From Chondrilla cf. caribensis (Eukaryota; Porifera; Demospongiae; Chondrillida; Chondrillidae), in contig OZ026546.1 of NCBI GenBank assembly GCA_964020155.1, forward strand, positions 2,075,400 to 2,139,399: 64,000 nucleotides of DNA, given 5' to 3'. The notes beneath the pieces are model-generated. The model did not search any database. It saw nothing but the letters and a program-made list of their open reading frames with translations, and was not told where the DNA came from. Shown piece after piece: positions 12,591 through 23,323 of the stretch (position 1 is its first letter; the number at the start of each line of letters is the position of its first letter). The translations under genes and the position numbers were made by a program.

Positions 12591-14961
12591 CCCGAAACTG
12601 ACAAAGCCTACGTAATCGATGTTCCTCTATTTTTGTTTAACGCTCTAGGCGTTAAGTAAACAGAGGAATGGCTCGCTAGTCTATAGGTATAGACGCCCAT
12701 TATGCATGTGTTCCGCTCCTAGTTGACTCCGACACCTTCTAAGCGCCCGCAATAAACGCCTGCCCCAAGTTGGCACCAGGAATTGCACAAGTGATCGACA
12801 GAGTCGCCGCCGGGTTCGTATACGAACAGCGAATTGCTGTCAAGACAAGAAACGAACAACTAGCAAACAATTATCATGTCTAGGTTTTGATACAGAATAT
12901 TATGTTTTTATTATTTACCTGAGGATTAAGTAGCCGAAAATACTGATTGCCATGATCATCACTGTTCATATGACTGTAGCTACTTTCCATGCCAAAGATG
13001 CTTTTGATTAAATCACTCAGACGTGGTATACTTTTAATTTAGCATATCCATGACATTGTGCATGTGTGCTAACATGAGACTGCATGATATTCAAGTCTGT
13101 ACCAATACCATTCTGCTTGTAGTGTTTCATAATAATTTAACCAGTGTTTTACAAAGTCAGCTGGTCTATTTGCCAACTACCAATCAGTAATATGAGGATT
13201 GTTAATGACAGCCATAATAGTATTATTATTCTCATGGGATGTTTTGAATTTGTGGTGTCATGTGGTAGTAATGCATGCAATTCTGGCTAATATTTATCTG
13301 GCAGGCAGATGAGCAACCCTTACCCACGTTGACCACCTGTGTTTTTGTGGACATAAGTAATTGTTGATGTTCAGGCTACTAACTTTTCCTACAATTTGTG
13401 TTAAACCTTGCAAGCATTGAGGTACTGAACCAACCTTTCTGAAGTGTTTTTATCATGGACACATCTCAAACACTCTTATGTAGGTCTAGTATTATTGGAA
13501 AGTGATGGCCACACTTCATGGCGAATGATACAGTGGGATTGCTTCCATTTATATTGCTGTTGGTGGAATTCACACATGTGATTGTTTTGCACATCATAAT
13601 CATGGTATTTTCATCTCATGTATGAACGTGTGGATGTATCTGCATTTGTGCTTGGTTTTGCTGAGTTTGCAACTTGTTGTGCAGTACTGCACTGTATGGC
13701 ATATAGTGTTTGATTTTGTGTTGTGTTTAATTGCATTTGTGATGCATTAGCACATTGTATTTGATTTTGATTGAAAATTTCCATTTGATTGCTTTAAACA
13801 GAATCTGCATAACAATTTGACTCTTACAGATAATTTAATTAGTACTGGATTATACACCATATTATTATGATGATGAACTTAGCTACATTGAATATTGCAA
13901 CTTCTGTTCGGGGATCAAAATAAGCATATGTACCAGTGTCCTTCAAATATTGTTTTTCTTTGGTTTGTTCATCATGGAACATCTGATTCAGGATCATACA
14001 TATCTGAGCAGTTTCTGATAGTATAATACAGTTCCTTTTTAAATCAACGGACCTTTTTGCAAAATTTACATAACCAATTGAAATCATCTTGAAAACTTTC
14101 ATAATGTTCAACAGATTTATCAACCCACTTTGTATGATACCATTCAGTGGAACAGACATCACACAGTACAGCCCTGTGGTGTTCTACAAATATTATAATA
14201 TTCTATTTGAAGACATAATATATATATATCAATTTAGGACAGACATGCAAGAGTACCATTTACTACAATATCACTGGCCAATACAGGCCTGCCAACCTCC
14301 ATGAAAAAAAACCCTGGAGATTTGAATCAAACCCAACACAATTACCCAATATGCATACATGCTATATCGATTGACATGATATTAAATTCTGAAGACAATG
14401 AACCTGGGTATACTCGTCAATAAATATAATAAAATTAATGGTAAAACGCAATGTCTGACATGGTACAGTGACAGTCGGAGTTTCAAGCTTTACTACTAGC
14501 TATGTGCCTGAATATACTGTGTTGTTGCCTTCTTTGATGCCTTCATCAAATCTGTTGATGGCTCCCACTTGTGGCAAGTTTGCATCTTTTATTGCTGAAA
14601 AACATGATAAACCGTATGGACAGACCCTACACTGGATGAGATGCAGACTGAACTTTTCATTGCTGAGATCCTCCATTATGTGTCTACGTGGATCAATGGA
14701 CAACTCGCACATCAACCACCCCCACTCCTTCACAAAGAGTAACTCCATGGAACTCGCTTGTGCAGAAGGCAGGGTCACTGAGGAGCATTAGGTTAACTTC
14801 GTTATCGTTTATTTACTCTAACCTCCATTACTATACCATGCCTTTATTATGTTGGTTGATTATGTGTCATATATTTACGATTTCTCCGCCCCTACAAATA
14901 AAATGGTGGATCAAGAGTCGGTTACGTGGCATTAGAAAGAGGAATATACGGTAGTAGACGA
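12591..14961. other. Unique spacer between the inverted arms
   Basis: 2.4 kb with no match across the two arms. Two open stretches are seen: 14162-13839 (-, 107 codons) and 14468-14791 (+, 107 codons). The second contains YGQTLHWMRCRLNFSLLRSS, which reminds me of a C-terminal motif in mobile-element proteins of marine invertebrates, but I cannot name the family. Neither has supporting splice or domain evidence, so no gene is called. Confidence 0.4.
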
Positions 14962-16228
14962 CGTCGAAGAAGACGTATGTCCTCTCTTTGCGGTCTATGG
15001 TTTTGGCTTTCCTTGTCGTTACGTTGTTATCTGATAGTTAGTTTCTATACTTCTAGTTTACGTTTTCAATTATTCCTTCTTCAATTCACTTATTTTTCAT
15101 AGAACCCCGAACATGCTTGTACTGCGTCTGTTTTGGCAATGGACTATAATGTTCGATATTGTCTCCGTTTATATTGTTCATGGTGAGTGTATTAGAAAGT
15201 ATATCTTTCTAGAATGTTCCATCATAGGTTTTTTCATCACAAATCCTTCAACAACAATAGCTACTCGTATATATAGAGTATCTATGGCCGGGCTAAGTTA
15301 AGGGTTGTCGGTCTGTTATTCCTTGAGTCAGCATTCGAAAGATTGACATATTAATAAAAAAATAATCGTAAAAGTTGCGCGTAAGGTTTCGTTGTAGAGA
15401 AAACTGCTAACTTCCGGCCTATTTCTCACCCCAGATTATGCCAGTTTGCCTGTGACGTCACGGTAGTCAGGTAAAATGGAGTAACTCCAGATGTTTTCCG
15501 ACAATTTCACGATGCTTTCTATATTTTATTCCAAAATTACCTCATCTTACTTTAAATTAGGATACTGTCTAAGGTAATTCGGGGTAATTTTGAATACTGG
15601 GTAATTCTGAACACTTTTGCTGAATCACTACTTGAAGACTAGAGACTAGGAACTCGCAATGGTTCTTGGGAACAGAGTGTAGGTGTACTAGTAAGCTTCC
15701 AAACAATAGTCAGAATTCACTCAAACCTCACCTTTCCTAGCAACAGCGAGCTGAAGTTCACTTGCCACTCCGGATGAGCAAGATAAACGAGTCTTCAAAA
15801 CTTTGCTACAGCTTCTGCACAAAGTATCTTTCAGCTTTCCAACCAAGACCGTCAAGGCATTATATGCCTTGTGCAAACTATAGCAAACTCTCGAAACGTA
15901 AATGCCTTGAGGTGCTTCGGCTCGGACCAAAACTCCCGTGACTGGGGCGTTTAAATGCAGTTTCTGCGAACGTATGCGTATGTAAACATTTGTTAGCCAT
16001 ACGTAATTTGTAGCAATGTTTTTAAGGTCAACTTAGATATTTTCTCTCGTATCGTCTGTTCCAGGTGTCTTCTTCTACACACTCGTAGGCATTAAGGATC
16101 TTATCCCCTCTTCTTTACTTCAATAGAAGAAGAAAGGCACTTTTTTACATCCCTAACGGTGGGCACAGTATCTCAGCCATAATCCATCCGATCCAATTTA
16201 GATTTCGTATATCAATGTAGCCCAAGTT

Positions 16229-16276
16229 ATATCATAGACACTCTATGCTACGTAGTATAGAGTGTCTATGATATAC
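16229..16276. repeat. Palindrome with tagacactcta arms
   Basis: tatatcatagacactctat and its complement meet around gctacgtag. The left-arm equivalent is at about 11296-11343. Further copies of catagacactctata occur at about 11175-11195 and 16378-16400. Confidence 0.75.
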
Positions 16277-16517
16277 GTACTTATCATCCGTATATTGTAT
16301 TGTGAGTATATGGCGATCGAACCGGAAATGTTAACATACATGGTCACACCAATGCGTGGGCGGATTCCAGTCCAGGGTATGTAGTATAGAGTGTCTATGG
16401 TAGCATAGAGTATCTATTAAGAGGACTGAATATGCAGTCCTTGGGGACAGGAAATAGGTGAGACTGAATATTATATGCCAGTTCTGTTTTTTACGATCCA
16501 GACACCCAATCACATTT

Positions 16518-16839
16518 TAATGCCTAACTTCCTCTGCTCTGGACTAGCGGACATATCCCGAGTGCCAGCTCATGCTAGCACTCACACTACAGCTTACCAC
16601 TGCCTCCTACCTCCTAACCTTTACTACCTACCGTATTACAAGCATGCAACGGGGATCATCATGAACCCCTTCTTGGACTTAAGGGGGTGAAGCCCCACCC
16701 CCGGTGCTTCCGCAGAACTGGACCTTGTCTGAGAGACAATTCCCATGCCTAAGTTCCGGAAATGCATTCACGGAATTCCCGTAAAATGTATTATGGCTTG
16801 TTAATAGGAGAGCGGTCTGCACCTGGGGGATAGGGCCCA
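16518..16839 (-). repeat. Element terminal direct repeat, outer copy
   Basis: 322 bp, nearly identical to 17065-17386, beginning ttaatgcctaacttcctctg on the plus strand and ending at tagggccca. It forms the 3' terminus of the Ngaro-like element. Confidence 0.85.
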
Positions 16840-17064
16840 CACACCCCTTATCACGCCCGAAGGCGGAGAAAAAAAAAAAAAAAATTGTCAAGTGGAATGA
16901 CCGGTAGCGACTGAGGTTTCCTGAAGGAGTCTATGAGCTTCTGGGTGATAGCGCGCCTATTTTCCAACTTCCTGTAGGTGGTGTCATGACAGAAAGGAAG
17001 TTGGCAGGCAGGGTGCCGCGGCGGAAGACGTCATTAACTACATTCAACTTCGTTAAATTACATT

Positions 17065-17386
17065 TAATGCCTAACTTCCTCTGCTCTGGACTAGCAGACA
17101 TATCCCGAGTGCCAGCTCATGCTAGCACTCACACTACAGCTTACCACTGCCTCCTACCTCCTAAACTTTACTACCTACCGTATTACAAACATGCAACGGG
17201 GATCATCATGAACCCCTTCTTGGACTTAAGGGGGTGAAGCCCCACCCCCGGTGCTTCCGCAGAACTGGACCTTGTCTGAGAGACAATTCCCATGCCTAAG
17301 TTCCGGAAATGCATTCACGGAATTCCCGTAAAACGTATTATGGCTTGTTAATAGGAGAGCGGTCTGCACCTGGGGGATAGGGCCCA
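17065..17386 (-). repeat. Element terminal direct repeat, inner copy
   Basis: 322 bp direct copy of 16518-16839 with only a few substitutions, placed just inside the outer copy as in split direct repeat elements. Confidence 0.85.
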
Positions 17387-17971
17387 AGACCTCCTGGAAG
17401 GTGGTCCCCCAGGTGTGGAGTTAAGTATTGGGTGGAATAATAATATATAAAATGTTACCAATAATAATAAGGATGATAATAATCATGATAATAATAATAA
17501 TAGTAATAACAATAACAATTACAATAGTAATAGTAGAGACAAGGACAACAATGGTGATACACATAATATACAACCACCACTATACGTCACCAGCACTGTT
17601 ACCAGGGTTCTGCCCAGACCATCTTTAGTGGTGGTAATCTGTTTAGCTTGGGTGTTTGTACAATTTGTATACCTCACCTCAATCCAGACTGCTGTTTTGT
17701 TAATTTATAGTGGGCGGAAGTGTGGCTAGGCCACTAAAATTCTAATTTATTCCATGATCAGCTGCAGCATGAAATGGTAACAGGTACAGTTGCTGCTATA
17801 CATTTAGGCAGAATATGGGCAAACTGGTTGGAATACTGCTAGTGGTGGTCATTCTATAGTTTGTGGTGGTTGGCCCGACCACACCCGACCAGTGTGGGCA
17901 GAACCATGTGTTACTACTGCTACTACTACCCATAATAAAATTGATAATAAACTGCAGGATAAGAATCTTCC

Positions 17972-19146
17972 CTACTTTGCTTGATCCAGTGTGCCAAGCA
18001 TACTGGAAACCTTTGCAAGGTCATTTACGGAGGGGCGAATATATTGCTGGTAAGCTAAACTTTTCCAGCGGCCCCAAATCTTGATAGTTGACTCAGGAAC
18101 TCCTGCTGCACTTGCGGATGTAGCTGCCCCTATTCTGAAGCTATGGCCCTTGAAGTGGGTGCCACTCAATCCTGTTGCTTCCAATGCTTCTTGCACATGC
18201 TTAACAAATAGGGAGCGACGAAGAGGTTGACCGTCCTCCAGCACAAATAGTGGGCCCGCTCTCGGTCCCCGAGCAGATAGATAGTCCAAGAGTGCTGCTA
18301 CTGGGCAGAGTTCTGCCCCTGTTGCCCCCAGAACAACCTGTGTGCCTTGACGAAATTGGTCTGTTTTTGAGACTTTGACATTAATTAGAAAGAACCACTG
18401 AGGGGGCTCCTGCCTGAATGAGATGTCTTCGAGGCAGAGATGATGTGAGGGGCAGAAAGGAATCCCATCTGGGACAACAAATTCACCGCATCAGAGGAAA
18501 CCAAAAAAAACAGTACATGCTGCTGCCCAAATGAGACAGTTAGTGTATCTAGATGGATCCTTGGCGAGGTGATCCTTTAGGCGTCTCATCAATGAGGATG
18601 TGATAGGGAGTCGTATTCGTGGGGCTGACTGCTGCTGACTATGGACTCGCTTGATACTGCGCAAGAGAACCTTCATATGGGGGGTGTAAAATGAGGGTGC
18701 CAGGCAGGTGGGGTCTGCAAGCAACCTGAAGTGGCGCAAGGCGGCCAGGTATGATTCTATGGTAGACACAGATAAGCCCTCTGACCCCAGGAATGCCCCA
18801 AAAGTGTGACAGAATCCTGAGTTACTGGGATGGGGGGAAGAGAGAAGGCTTGCGTGAAGGAGAGGTATCTTTGCCAACCAGACCTGTAGACCTTCCTGGT
18901 AGATTCTGCCAGGCCTGCCTCCAAAAAGTGTTGAATTTTTGTCTCCAGGTCACCGATGTCCAATCTGCTGGTTCTTGGCAGAGAAGAAGAAACAAGTCTG
19001 GGCTGACCTGTGTGGGGAAACGAGAGGCCTGTGAGAAACGACCTAGAAATGCCTGAGCACGATTGCGAGACAGGTCGTCTGCTCCTATATTGCTTGACCC
19101 CGCGATGTGACAGGTACGGAGCCTGAAGTCGAAATGAGCCTGGCAA
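17972..19146 (-). pseudogene. Tyrosine recombinase of the Ngaro-like element, broken
   Basis: Three frame pieces on the minus strand. 19146-18757 carries the N-terminal core-binding stretch (ESTRKVYRSGWQRYLSF). 18877-18491 continues with the SVSTIESYLAALRHF helix. 18289-17972 holds the catalytic HSFRIGAAT box and the tyrosine region WGRWKSLAYQQYIR. A one-base frameshift near 18800-18825 separates the first two. A TGA at 18493-18491 falls where GFLRCGE is usual in this family and separates the last two. The recombinase would integrate a circular cDNA. The 5' part overlaps the RT frame. As it stands no full enzyme can be made. Confidence 0.8.
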
Positions 19147-20666
19147 ATAGCAAGGCAGCGCAACATGTCGCAGGCTGTTGGGTCCTGTGAATGTGGACTA
19201 TTGACCTGGGAAACCACAGCCATATTATCGGAATGACACATGATGAAAAGTCCGGACCAAGACTGCCCCCACAAACAAGCTGCTATTACCACAGGGACTA
19301 ATTCCTTGAGAGCGATAGAGTGCAAACAATGAGATGAGGGCCACTGGACTTGAAACCAGTGGGGGAGAGACCAAGCGCCACACCCCCATGAGCCCGAGGC
19401 ATCAGTGAACAGGTGTTTGTCAGGGCTTCCTAATAGGAGGAATTGGTGTACTGAAACACCCGACCAGGTAGAACATAACTGGTGCCACCAGGCTAGGTCA
19501 GCACGCGTAGCTAGGTTAAGACGGCGGGTTTGACCAGGGCTGAGGGTGTTGAGGAGGTGGAATAGCCCTGTCAGATAGGCTTTACCCAAGGGGAATACCT
19601 TGGTTGCATGGACCAGATGGCCAACTAAGCTCTCTAGTGCTACCTTATCCCGGACACACTTGGATGACAGGAAGCCAAGGAGTCTGGTACGAAGATTGAC
19701 TAACTTTTCCTGTGGCAGAGAAACTAATAATGGCTGTGAGCAGAGTGTTATCCCCAAAAACGTGAGTGCTGAGGTAGGCCCTTCAACCTTACCCTCTGCC
19801 CATGGGACCCCGAACTCTTTGCACACCTGCCTGGTTTGGATTAATGCATAAGTGCACTCGTCCGAGTCGGGCTGGCCTAGTAGGAGAAAGTCATCCAAGT
19901 AGTGGATGATTCCCCTTATTCCCCTCTGTCTCAGGATCCATTCAAGGGCTTCTGCCAGGGCACTGAATATTGCTGGTGCTGAAGCCAGACCAAAAGGTAG
20001 CTGACAGTCTATAAAGACTTGGTTGTGCCACAACATGCCGAGGAAGGGCCTCTCTGATGGGTGAATTGGAATGATGCGGTATGCGCTCTGTATGTCGATT
20101 TTGGCCAACATTGTACCTGGACCCAGTGCATGCATCAACATAGTAGCATCCTCCACGGATGAGTAAGCCACATGAGTCAAGTGCCTGCACAAGTTGTCGT
20201 TGATACTATGGCCCTTGGGGCTAGACAGGTCGACTATGATGCGGAACTTGCCTGGTGAGCTCTTTGGCACTACTCCCAGGCTGCTGCAAATGACACTGGG
20301 ACATGAATCTGGAGAGTATGGGCCTAACATGTATCCTGATTGCACTTGGTCCTGCAAAAAAGCACTTACGATTGCTTGATGATCCTGGGATGAAGGCAGG
20401 TTGCGATGTGTTGAGCTACAGGTTGCCGCCGGGTGGAGCCCGATCCGGAACCCCTCCTGCATGCCATTGAGCAGGCAGTCTACCCATTGCCTATCTGGGT
20501 GGGTGCGTAGGGCTCTGCACCATGCCTCTACGTTCAGAGGAGTTGTGACTGAGTGTGACTGGACCTGCATGGGCATTGGTCCTGCAGGGGGTTGCGATGC
20601 CTGTGAGGCCTGAAGTTTGCAGAACTGCCTTGCCATGATGTGAGCCAGGGATTGAGAATTGGTCAT
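18822..20666 (-). CDS. Reverse transcriptase-RNase H of the Ngaro-like element
   Basis: 614-codon uninterrupted frame. Residues 140-310 form the RT palm: FRIIVDLS, LAKIDIQSAYR with the first catalytic Asp (about 191), LPFGLASAP, and YLDDF at 256-260. RNase H follows: TDASG (421-425), an ELVPVV helix near 455, HSDN near 478, and AGSSNIGADDLSR near 522-534, the form usual in DIRS/Ngaro elements. It copies element RNA to DNA. It starts downstream of the Gag-like frame and its 3' end overlaps the recombinase frame. It is the only intact long ORF of this element. Confidence 0.85.
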   Translation of the reverse strand: MTNSQSLAHIMARQFCKLQASQASQPPAGPMPMQVQSHSVTTPLNVEAWCRALRTHPDRQWVDCLLNGMQEGFRIGLHPAATCSSTHRNLPSSQDHQAIVSAFLQDQVQSGYMLGPYSPDSCPSVICSSLGVVPKSSPGKFRIIVDLSSPKGHSINDNLCRHLTHVAYSSVEDATMLMHALGPGTMLAKIDIQSAYRIIPIHPSERPFLGMLWHNQVFIDCQLPFGLASAPAIFSALAEALEWILRQRGIRGIIHYLDDFLLLGQPDSDECTYALIQTRQVCKEFGVPWAEGKVEGPTSALTFLGITLCSQPLLVSLPQEKLVNLRTRLLGFLSSKCVRDKVALESLVGHLVHATKVFPLGKAYLTGLFHLLNTLSPGQTRRLNLATRADLAWWHQLCSTWSGVSVHQFLLLGSPDKHLFTDASGSWGCGAWSLPHWFQVQWPSSHCLHSIALKELVPVVIAACLWGQSWSGLFIMCHSDNMAVVSQVNSPHSQDPTACDMLRCLAICQAHFDFRLRTCHIAGSSNIGADDLSRNRAQAFLGRFSQASRFPTQVSPDLFLLLCQEPADWTSVTWRQKFNTFWRQAWQNLPGRSTGLVGKDTSPSRKPSLFPPSQ

Positions 20667-20992
20667 GGGAAGTTGTCCTGCAAAGCAAGGGGTGTATGGG
20701 ATTCAACAGGTGGGCAGAGGAGTCCATAGGCAATGGTGATTGAATTGGTTCACCCATGCACTGAAATGTAGTGATTTGGTCATTAGAATTAGACACCCCT
20801 TATCAACCTGACATGGGAGATTGACATCATCAGGTAATCTAGTGTGGGAACTGGGCAATGATGCGAGACATTGGCATGCAGATTGAACTGGTCATTTGGT
20901 CACTGTAAGCACACAAATTATTATATTTGCCTGGCTGATTCAAAGTAAAAACACAACAGCTGTAACCCCCCCCCCCCCCAAAAAATGCAGAG

Positions 20993-21922
20993 TTAGGCTA
21001 GTAAAGATAACACAAAATGAATGTTCTCCGCATTTAGAGCTGTTGACCTCCGGCACCGAGAGTCTGAAACAGCATCACCTTCGTGCAGTATCACTTTGCA
21101 TCGGAAGGTGGAGGTCGTCGTGCGGGGGGGGTGCAAGAGAGGGCAATGGATGGCGGGGTGCCCCCCAGCTTGGCAGACACCGCATGCATGCCTATAGCGG
21201 CAAGAGAAGGATGATGCGGGGCACTGCCCACGTGAGAAGCGCCTACATATTTCTGATGGCCCTGTGGGTTTTGATGAACCCGGTGATGGGTACCTAGTAC
21301 CCGCCGGCCATAGCGGCTGATGTTGCTCCGTAATGGCTGCTAGCCATATGTCAGGCTCCCGCCGGTCCCAGGGGAGGTCGGGGTTGCTAGCTGATGCTTG
21401 CCTGAAGAGGCGATCATAGCGCTGCCATGACTGACCAGGGGCCTCCCTGGCCAGACGCGTTATGATTGTGAGGTATGTGGCTAAAGGGATAGCTAGACTA
21501 GGTTTTGACTGCACCCTAATTGCCATATAGGTCCCAAAAGCCATGGCCCAGTCCCCGATTGAGTCAATAGGAAACCTCTTCCTCTTCTCCTCCTTGCCAC
21601 GATCATCCTGAGCACGGTCGAAAGCCACCTGTAGGGCCTCCGGAAGCAAATCCCCAAAATCTATAAAGGACCCGGCCCGAATTTTAGTGACCAACTGGGC
21701 AGGGATTGCCAGCAGGCCGGCGCTGGGCAGACGCAGAGGTTCCACTGTAGGTGGTGACGGCTGGTCGTCAGTTTGAGCGGATGACAAGGCTGAACTGAGG
21801 GGAGGCCCACCAATGGAGCTGGCCGTTGGGTGGACCACTGATCCCTCGCCAATATCACTGAGAAATGATGGAATGGCGGGAGCGGTACCCGATAAAGTCC
21901 CCGAAGCAACTGCAAGGGACAA
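20993..21922 (-). CDS. Gag-like protein of the Ngaro-like element
   Basis: 309 codons. The N-terminal third is Ser/Pro/Thr-rich. The middle is a helical stretch with WAMAFGTYMAI. The C-terminal part has a CCCH-like cluster (CRRFSRGQC..C..H) followed by a CCHC knuckle, CGVCQAGGHPAIHC (C-x2-C-x4-H-x4-C), which points to RNA binding. It probably packages element RNA. An open stretch 22372-22019 just upstream in another frame (Ser/Thr-rich) may be its 5' extension or an untranslated leader. Confidence 0.65.
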   Translation of the reverse strand: MSLAVASGTLSGTAPAIPSFLSDIGEGSVVHPTASSIGGPPLSSALSSAQTDDQPSPPTVEPLRLPSAGLLAIPAQLVTKIRAGSFIDFGDLLPEALQVAFDRAQDDRGKEEKRKRFPIDSIGDWAMAFGTYMAIRVQSKPSLAIPLATYLTIITRLAREAPGQSWQRYDRLFRQASASNPDLPWDRREPDIWLAAITEQHQPLWPAGTRYPSPGSSKPTGPSEICRRFSRGQCPASSFSCRYRHACGVCQAGGHPAIHCPLLHPPRTTTSTFRCKVILHEGDAVSDSRCRRSTALNAENIHFVLSLLA

Positions 21923-22908
21923 GAACGGCGGAGAACATGATCGCCTGTTGGCGATTCCTCGCTATATGCACGGACCTCAGTCGCTGACTGGCAGTCGTGC
22001 GTTAGAATAATATTATTATTATAATAATGCAGAGACGCTGGTCTCACTGGGGAGGCCGGGGGGCCTTTGAGTGTGAGAGTGAGTAGCGCTCACTCGGCGG
22101 GCCGGAGCCCCTGGGGAGCAGGTTCGATGGCAGGCCGGAGCCTTGTCGAGCACCCTGTTATATGTGGTGAGGTGTGGAGTGAACCCAAGGGGGGTCGAGA
22201 CGAAAGGAAGGTCGAGACGAAAGGAAGCCCGGAGGCGAAAACAAACAACATCGTCGACGCATTTGTAACCGTTAAACTTACCTGCCGTTGAACCAGTCCC
22301 GGTAGTCGATTGAGTTATCGAGGCGGTTGACGATGTGGCGCCCGTTGACGAAGATGACGGTGGCACAGACATCTAAAACACTGACTGACGTTAACCACAA
22401 CGAGAAAGGTAAGTCAAAATCGAGAGAGACCAAAATATATTACATAAGAAGAACATAAATAATCTGCAGAATTTTGCCCTTCGTGCTGCCGTTAGCGAAT
22501 GGTTCTTTTGCAATGACTCGGAACCTAATGCAAATTTCTCTCAAGATAAGCACTAATGTGTAGTATTCATTGCCATGTTTTAGATCACTTTGTAATACCT
22601 TCGCAAGACAGAAAGTGATATTTGACTGTACCATGCAGACCCTTCTTTCCAGAATAAAAGGGCAGATTAAGGATCTGCTATGCCAGACTGCATTGCCACA
22701 GATATCAATTTTTTATTGATTGTGTTAATTATCTTCAATTCTACATCTAATCTAATTGGAAGTAGTAGAAATGAAGATAATTAACACAATTATTAGTAAA
22801 TATCACCAAGTTAAATCCACACAGTTGTGTGGTCTCACTGATGTGAGACTGCACCTCACCAATACCACCGGTGCAGTATGAAAGGGAATTGGAAAGGCTG
22901 GTTACTAT

Positions 22909-22978
22909 GGTGGCTTCATGGCTCAGTTGTTGTGGTGGCTACAGTCAAACACCGTGGGTTCGAGTCCCGCAGGTGGCG
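22909..22978 (+). repeat. tRNA-derived SINE-like repeat (right arm, upstream of gene B)
   Basis: Box A-like TGGCTCAGTTG at 22919-22929 and box B GGTTCGAGTCC at 22957-22967, then a pyrimidine tract. It lies about 270 bp before the gene B start codon. Flanking inverted tracts (gtgttaattatcttca at about 22720 and its complement at about 22775) form part of the same repeat. Confidence 0.6.
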
Positions 22979-23244
22979 TTTTTTTCTCTTTTCTCCCTTT
23001 CCCCGAGCAGGTTAATTTCCAACAAAACTTCTATAATAGATATCAGATTTGTTGGAATTGCAAATTGGAAACCATTGATATTGGAAGTTTTACATTATAT
23101 TTTTGGAAACCTTTTCTAAAGTTTAACTGGGAAATGAGCTTTGAAACTTGCCACCAGATGAAAATGTGCATAAGTACATATTATATTCCCTGCAGAGGTT
23201 GAAGTGCATTACTACATTGATATTAATATTATCACACCAGAACC

Positions 23245-23323
23245 ATGACAAGCTCAGTAAACAGCCTGTGTGTGGTTGGCCACCTTTTTCTACTGTCTCT
23301 ACTGCAGCATTATTCAGTACAAG
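23245..23323 (+). CDS. Gene B exon 1, signal peptide
   Basis: ATG at 23245, then a short polar start and a Leu-rich hydrophobic core, ending CAAG before gtacac in phase 1. The same exon in gene C differs at many residues but keeps the length of 79 nt. Confidence 0.7.

Larger units (their letters stand above)
16517..22434 (-). mobile_element. Ngaro/DIRS-like tyrosine-recombinase retrotransposon
   Basis: About 5.9 kb, present only in the right arm, so the left arm near 11041-11060 gives the approximate empty site. On the minus strand it encodes a Gag-like protein, a reverse transcriptase-RNase H and a tyrosine recombinase, in that order, and no DDE integrase. A 322-bp direct repeat (17065-17386 and 16518-16839) lies at the 3' end with about 225 bp between the copies, consistent with the B1-A2-B2 end of split direct repeats. 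I could not find the matching A1 at the 5' end. GC content is clearly higher than the neighbourhood. Confidence 0.8.

Noticed and set aside
14468..14791. 107-codon frame in the spacer with YGQTLHWMRCRLNF
   Set aside because: It may be a mobile-element fragment, but the antisense frame is equally open and I cannot name the family, so it is described only in the spacer entry.
17428..17628. Ile-rich open frame in the ataataata tract
   Set aside because: Low-complexity AT-repeat translation with no domain.
18793..20613. Plus-strand open frames across the Ngaro-like element
   Set aside because: Shadows of the RT-RNase H and recombinase frames on the minus strand.
22909..22978. Possible functional tRNA gene
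   Set aside because: Box A and box B are present but the anticodon and D arms do not fold cleanly, and the unit recurs with a SINE-like tail at 10505, 46830 and 47040.
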